Origin: Actinomycetota bacterium
GTDB lineage: Bacteria > Actinomycetota > CADDZG01 > JAHWKV01
Assembly: GCA_035759705.1 (NCBI GenBank)
Contig: DASTUJ010000172.1
Span: 1-48,775, forward strand
DNA: 48,775 nt
Direction: 5' to 3'
Shown: positions 45,230 to 48,775 of the stretch, in pieces
How the letters are laid out: every line of letters begins with the position of its first letter
Position numbering within the stretch: the first letter of the stretch is position 1
Program-made: the position numbers and the translations under genes
Notes under the pieces: model-generated
Told to the model about the DNA's origin: nothing
The model's database searches: none
Seen by the model: only the letters and a program-made list of their open reading frames with translations

Positions 45230-46191
45230 GCGACGAGGCAGCGGTCTCCGGGCTGCTGGTTGTGGACAAGCCCGCCGGCATCACGTCGCACGACGTGGTC
45301 AACCGGCTGCGGCGGGTCTACGGCACCAAGAAGGTCGGCCACGCCGGCACGCTGGACCCGATGGCGACCGGCGTCCTGATCATGGGCATCGGCAAAGCCA
45401 CCCGGCTGTTGAACTTCCTGCAGGGAACCGCCAAGGAGTACCGCGCTACTGCGCGCTTCGGGGTGACCACCTCCACCGAGGACGCCGAGGGCGAGGTCCT
45501 GGCCGAGACCGCGTGCGACCTGGACATCGAGCGTGTCCGGGAGGCAGCGGCGAAGTTCGTCGGCGAGATCAGCCAGGTGCCCCCGATGGTGTCGGCGATC
45601 AAGGTCAACGGCGAGGCGCTCTACAAGGCCGCCCGCCGGGGCGAGGAGGTCGAACGGGAGCCCCGGACGGTGCGCATCTACGCGCTGGAAGTCGAAAGCT
45701 TCGACCCGGAAAGCCAGTCCGCAACCCTGTACGTCAAGTGTTCGAGCGGCACCTACATCCGGACCCTGGGCGCCGACCTGGGCGCTGCGCTCGGTTGTGG
45801 TGCTCACCTGACGGCGCTCAGGCGGCTGTCGGTTGGGTCGTTCAAGGAGTCCGAATCGGTGCGGTTGGGGGACCTGCAGGAGATGGAGAGGGCGGACGCC
45901 GAGGCCCGCATCCTGCCCATGCACGAGGCCATGCGTGACTTCCCCCGCCGGGTGGTCGACGAGGCCGAGCTGGACGACGTCAGCCACGGTCGAGAGCTGG
46001 TCGCCCAGCAGGCCCCAATGAGGCTCGGAGAGCTGCCCATGATGTCGATGAAGCGCACCGGCGACCGGCCCGCCCACGAAGCCGGAATGACCGCCGGTAT
46101 CCCGGTCGGGATCATCGGACCGGACGGCGAGCTGGTAGCGGTGTACCGGCGGTCGGCCAAGGGCCTGAAGCCGGCGGCGGTGCTGATATGA
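45226..46191 (+). CDS. truB: tRNA pseudouridine(55) synthase
   Basis: TruB makes pseudouridine 55 in the T loop of tRNAs. The 321-residue enzyme has LVVDKPAGITSHDVVNRLRR, GHAGTLDPMATGVL with the catalytic Asp, the KEYRATARFGVTTSTEDAEGEV region, PPMVSAIKVNGEALYKAARRG and CSSGTYIRTLGADLG. It has a C-terminal PUA-like region (about 235-321). The start ATG overlaps the nrnA stop, and the stop overlaps ribF. Confidence 0.96.
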   Translation: MSDEAAVSGLLVVDKPAGITSHDVVNRLRRVYGTKKVGHAGTLDPMATGVLIMGIGKATRLLNFLQGTAKEYRATARFGVTTSTEDAEGEVLAETACDLDIERVREAAAKFVGEISQVPPMVSAIKVNGEALYKAARRGEEVEREPRTVRIYALEVESFDPESQSATLYVKCSSGTYIRTLGADLGAALGCGAHLTALRRLSVGSFKESESVRLGDLQEMERADAEARILPMHEAMRDFPRRVVDEAELDDVSHGRELVAQQAPMRLGELPMMSMKRTGDRPAHEAGMTAGIPVGIIGPDGELVAVYRRSAKGLKPAAVLI

Positions 46192-47102
46192 AGGTCGTCC
46201 GGGGCGGGGAGCCGGCCGACACGCCTACCGCAGTCACCATCGGCAACTTCTACTGCGTCCACCGGGGCCACCAGTCGCTGATCCGCAAGGTCAAAAAGCA
46301 CGCACAGGAGCTCGACGCCCTCGCCACGGTGATCACGTTCGAGCCGCACCCGCAGAAGGTTCTTCGCGGCATCGGACCTCCCGGCCTGGTGACCGCCGAG
46401 GGCAAGCTGGCGCTGCTGGAGCAGGCCGGGGTCGACCAGGTGGTGATCCTGGACTTCACTCCGGAACTATCCCGGGTAGAGCCGGAGGAGTTCATCGAGA
46501 GGATCCTGGTGAAGGAGCTGGGCGTGAAGGCGATAGTGGTCGGCTCGGACTTCCGCTTTGGCCGCTACGCCCGGGGCGACGTGACGATGCTCAAGTCGTT
46601 CGGCAAGCGCCTGGGATTTCTCTTCGAGCCCGCCCGCATGGCGGAGGCCGAGGGCCAGACGATCTCCAGCACTGCAATCCGCCACGCCCTGGCCGAGGGC
46701 GACGTCCGCTGGGCCGCCAAGGCGATGGGCCGTCCCTACCGGCTGCCGGGCAAGGTCGTCCACGGCGCCGGCCGGGGAAAGGGCCTGGGCTACCCGACCG
46801 CCAACCTGAACCCGCCGCCCGAGATTTGTGTGCCGGGAGCAGGGATCTACGCCGGCTACACGGTCGACCAGGGCCGGAAGCGCCCGAGCGCAATCAGCGT
46901 CGGCACCAACCCGACGTTCGGGCAGAACCCGCTGAGCGTGGAGTCGTTCGTGATCGACTTTGAGGGCGACCTGTACGGCCACGACGTCGAATTCGAGTTC
47001 ATCGCCCGGCTCAGGGACCACATCGCGTTCCCGAGCGTGGAAGCGCTGAACGAGGCGATAGCCAACGACGTAGAGGAAGCGCGCAGGATCCTGGGCGTCT
47101 AG
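46188..47102 (+). CDS. ribF: Bifunctional riboflavin kinase/FAD synthetase with an altered signature motif
   Basis: RibF turns riboflavin into FMN and FMN into FAD. The 304-residue protein has an N-terminal adenylyltransferase domain (about 1-180) and a C-terminal flavokinase domain (about 185-304) with GKVVHGAGRGKGLGYPTANL. In the nucleotidyltransferase signature, usually GNFDGVHxGH, the sequence reads GNFYCVHRGH: Asp and Gly are replaced by Tyr and Cys. The other motif, ISSTAIRHALAEGD, is normal. The start overlaps the truB stop by 4 nt. The kinase activity should be intact; the adenylyltransferase may be changed. Confidence 0.93.
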   Translation: MKVVRGGEPADTPTAVTIGNFYCVHRGHQSLIRKVKKHAQELDALATVITFEPHPQKVLRGIGPPGLVTAEGKLALLEQAGVDQVVILDFTPELSRVEPEEFIERILVKELGVKAIVVGSDFRFGRYARGDVTMLKSFGKRLGFLFEPARMAEAEGQTISSTAIRHALAEGDVRWAAKAMGRPYRLPGKVVHGAGRGKGLGYPTANLNPPPEICVPGAGIYAGYTVDQGRKRPSAISVGTNPTFGQNPLSVESFVIDFEGDLYGHDVEFEFIARLRDHIAFPSVEALNEAIANDVEEARRILGV

Positions 47103-47641
47103 GGTCGGCCGGACGCCCCCGATGGGGTGCCGCACATTCCGCAGTAAAGCGCCTTGTACGCGATGGGTGCGTTGCACGAATTGCAGTAGTGGACCGCCCG
47201 GCTTCGGAAACCGAAAAGGTGAAGTGGAAGACCGAGTGCCGCCAGGCCGGCCGGGAAGAGAATGAAGTAGTACAGCGAGGGTTCGAGGATCGAATCGCCC
47301 GGTTCCATTCCCTCCGGCCACATTCCGGTGACGATTGCAACCGTCATGAGGTACAGGCCGGCCAGATCCTTCTTCCACGTTTGGCGCCAGCTTGCAGCCG
47401 AGAATGGGTATGGCGGCGTTGTCACGAGCTGCCCGAATAGACATACGGACAGAGCCAGTACCAGGCCTGCTGAAATCGAAAGACCAATGCTTAAGCCGCC
47501 AAGAATTCTGAACGCGGTCATGGCCAACCCAAACCCGGCGGGTATCAGGAGCCAGTAGCGCCCGATACGAACGACCCGGCCGCATGACGGGCAACGATTC
47601 ACCCCCACCGGGCAAGCGGTGCCGCAGTGCATGCAGTACAT
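47099..47641 (-). CDS. Membrane protein with two zinc ribbons
   Basis: This 180-residue protein has a zinc ribbon at each end: Cys3, Cys6, Cys17, Cys20 (MYCMHCG, RCPSCG) and a C-terminal pair of CxxC motifs (YCNSCN, YCGMCG). Between them are about four membrane helices (about 29-48, 52-72, 95-110, 125-150). Neither family nor function was recognised; zinc-ribbon membrane proteins often act in envelope stress or regulation. It converges on ribF with a 4-nt overlap, and its 5' end overlaps the untranslated region of the PhzF gene. Confidence 0.78.
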   Translation of the reverse strand: MYCMHCGTACPVGVNRCPSCGRVVRIGRYWLLIPAGFGLAMTAFRILGGLSIGLSISAGLVLALSVCLFGQLVTTPPYPFSAASWRQTWKKDLAGLYLMTVAIVTGMWPEGMEPGDSILEPSLYYFILFPAGLAALGLPLHLFGFRSRAVHYCNSCNAPIAYKALYCGMCGTPSGASGRP

Positions 47642-47735
47642 CGTTCGACCGGTGATAGGAGGACTCCCTGTTGGCGACCCAACGACCAGCCCGTTAGCCT
47701 TTCGAGGGTCCGAAAACCGATCGAAGGGTTCCAGT

Positions 47736-48518
47736 GTGCGCTACCGGATCGTCGATGTGTTCACCGACAAGCCGTTTTCCGGCAACGGGCTTTGTGTGGT
47801 CCTGGACGAATGTCCCGAACACCTGATGCAGGCCGTTGCTCGTGAGGCCAACCTCAGCGAGACCACCTTTCCCACGGTCACCGGCGAGGACTCCTACCGA
47901 ATGCGGGTGTTCACCCCGGCGGGCGAGCTGTCGTTTGCCGGCCACCCGTCGATCGGGACTGCCTGGGTCCTGGGCCCCCGCACCTGGACCCAGACCACGT
48001 CCGGCGCCACGGTAACCGTCGAGGCCGACGCCGAGGGGGCCGAGATGACCCAGCCGGACCCCACCATCACCCGGGTTGACCCGGCCGGCATGGCGGAAGC
48101 CCTTGGGCTCATCGGTCTGGAGGGCGCCTGGCTCTCGGAGGCGGGAGGCACCAACCACGTGCTGGTTCCGACCACCGGCCCTCTGGAGGACATCCAGCCC
48201 GACCTGGTGTCGGTCGAGGCCCTGGCCGCCCGGGCCGGCGGCATCAGCCTCTGTGCCTTCCGCCGGCTTGACGACAGGAACCTTCACGCTCGGGTCTTCG
48301 TTCCCTCAGCGGGCATAACCGAGGACCCCGGCACCGGGTCCGCCGCCGGACCCATCGGTCTTCTGGCCCGGCGTCTTTGGGGCGTGGACCAGAATCTGAC
48401 CATCCGGCAGGGCGACGAGATCGGGCGGGCGTGCCGGATCCAGGTACGGGCACTCGACGGCGACATCAGGGTAGGCGGAAGGGTGGTTGCCTCGGCCGAG
48501 GGGCGCTGGCTGGTCTGA
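47736..48518 (+). CDS. PhzF-family isomerase-like enzyme
   Basis: This 260-residue protein has the diaminopimelate-epimerase fold of PhzF relatives: YRIVDVFTDKPFSGNGLCVVLD, EANLSETTFP with the likely catalytic Glu, ELSFAGHPSIGTAWVL and EDPGTGSAAGPIGLLA. Relatives catalyse proton-transfer isomerisation of various small acids; the substrate is unknown. The start is GTG 47736, because AAGGG lies 7 nt upstream and the family begins here; the open frame extends upstream to 47619, through the neighbouring gene. It stands alone between divergent and downstream genes. Confidence 0.88.
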   Translation: MRYRIVDVFTDKPFSGNGLCVVLDECPEHLMQAVAREANLSETTFPTVTGEDSYRMRVFTPAGELSFAGHPSIGTAWVLGPRTWTQTTSGATVTVEADAEGAEMTQPDPTITRVDPAGMAEALGLIGLEGAWLSEAGGTNHVLVPTTGPLEDIQPDLVSVEALAARAGGISLCAFRRLDDRNLHARVFVPSAGITEDPGTGSAAGPIGLLARRLWGVDQNLTIRQGDEIGRACRIQVRALDGDIRVGGRVVASAEGRWLV

Positions 48519-48532
48519 GGGTCCTACAGACG

Positions 48533-48550
48533 TAGTGCCACATGGCACTA
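48533..48550. promoter_or_regulatory. 18-bp near-perfect palindrome, probable operator
   Basis: TAGTGCCA and TGGCACTA are perfect 8-bp arms around a central CA. The site lies 15 nt after the PhzF-like gene and 34 nt before the ATG at 48584, over the -35 area of the predicted promoter. The regulator is not identified. Confidence 0.6.
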
Positions 48551-48554
48551 TCGG

Positions 48555-48572
48555 CGGCAGTCGGAGCTGCCG
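48555..48572. promoter_or_regulatory. Second inverted repeat next to the -10 region
   Basis: CGGCAG (48555-48560) and CTGCCG (48567-48572) flank a 6-nt centre. Outside it, TATCGG and CCGATA lie symmetrically. The repeat ends at the first base of the -10-like GATACT, so a bound protein or hairpin could block transcription. Confidence 0.45.
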
Positions 48573-48577
48573 ATACT
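48572..48577 (+). promoter_or_regulatory. -10-like box of a probable leaderless promoter
   Basis: GATACT ends 6 nt before ATG 48584. No ribosome binding site is seen, so the transcript could begin near the start codon. Confidence 0.4.
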
Positions 48578-48583
48578 TACCAG

Positions 48584-48775
48584 ATGACCAGAAACCTGAA
48601 GATCACTCTTGCCGCGATCGCCGCTGGCACTGCACTTGTTCTGTTGTCGTTCGTGGCAGTCTCCTTCGGCTCGCAGGTACAACCGCCCGAAGAGGTCTCC
48701 GTCTCAAGCAGGATCGCCGAAACCGTCGCCCGGACGACTGAAATCGCTTTGGCGGAAGCCGAGGCTTCGCAGCCC
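48584..48775 (+). CDS. Membrane-anchored protein, 3' end cut by window edge
   Basis: The frame is open to the end of the window (64 codons visible). It starts MTRNLKITLAAIAAGTALVL, a short basic segment and a hydrophobic helix (about 6-28) that ends near SFGSQ, followed by a Glu-rich extracytoplasmic part. It could be an exported or membrane-anchored protein, such as a regulated envelope protein, but too little is visible to name it. Two inverted repeats lie in its promoter. Confidence 0.6.
   Translation, partial: MTRNLKITLAAIAAGTALVLLSFVAVSFGSQVQPPEEVSVSSRIAETVARTTEIALAEAEASQP

Overview
The window is high-GC, densely packed bacterial chromosome with no insertion sequences, phage genes, rRNA or CRISPR arrays. 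It most resembles an uncultured, probably deep-branching actinobacterium. The reasons are a mec-cysO-cysM-murI-PDE-rph-rdgB block whose order matches the Mycobacterium tuberculosis Rv1334-Rv1341 region (without the rhomboid gene), a SARP-type regulator, a calerythrin-like EF-hand protein, many class III cyclase domains, and several genes that appear leaderless. The species cannot be named from the sequence.

Layout. 1-5610 (+): end of selD (selenophosphate synthesis), then carrier-protein-dependent cysteine synthesis (mec, cysO, cysM), murI, a metallo-beta-lactamase-fold phosphodiesterase, rph and rdgB, mostly with overlapping stops and starts. 5648-9703: tRNA-Leu, a SARP/BTAD regulator fused to a degenerate cyclase-like domain, a small unknown protein, an EF-hand protein, tRNA-Lys, a membrane-anchored nuclease and a lipoprotein. 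9704-15943 (-): a complete oligopeptide-type ABC importer (oppA-B-C-D-F order) plus a small membrane protein. 16069-18318: tRNA-His, a DAO-family flavoenzyme and a PDZ-TM-SHOCT protein. 18322-23778 (-): a four-gene operon of an FAD oxidoreductase and GrdE-, GrdB- and GrdC-like proteins. 23850-26134 (+): pheA and an MFS transporter. 26123-34121: a cyclic-nucleotide cluster with two cyclase fusion proteins, two CAP-type sensor domains and a flavin monooxygenase. 34212-38754 (-): a DedA protein, a small RTX-type secreted protein and the pntAa-pntAb-pntB transhydrogenase. 38953-47102 (+): the rimP-nusA-ylxR-infB-ylxP-rbfA-nrnA-truB-ribF operon behind a structured leader. 47099-48775: a zinc-ribbon membrane protein, a PhzF-family enzyme and the start of a membrane-anchored protein behind two inverted repeats.

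The most striking system is the Grd-like operon. Its grdB reads through an in-frame TGA at codon 340, in the STUGT sequence context of glycine reductase selenoprotein B, and a 17-nt hairpin starts exactly 11 nt after the TGA, as expected for a bacterial SECIS. With selD in the same window this supports selenocysteine decoding. However, the GrdE-like partner has lost the Asn-Cys pair from which the pyruvoyl cofactor is made, and neither grdA nor grdD is present. It is therefore probably a divergent selenoprotein reductase with different chemistry or substrate.

Other notable points are a CysO carrier with a four-residue tail after Gly-Gly that should need trimming, a kinase-ATPase-cyclase protein whose nucleotide-binding lysine appears relocated as in eukaryotic WNK kinases, a CAP-like domain lacking its phosphate-binding arginine beside one that retains it, a RibF with an altered signature motif, and a terminator plus multibranch RNA leader in front of rimP.
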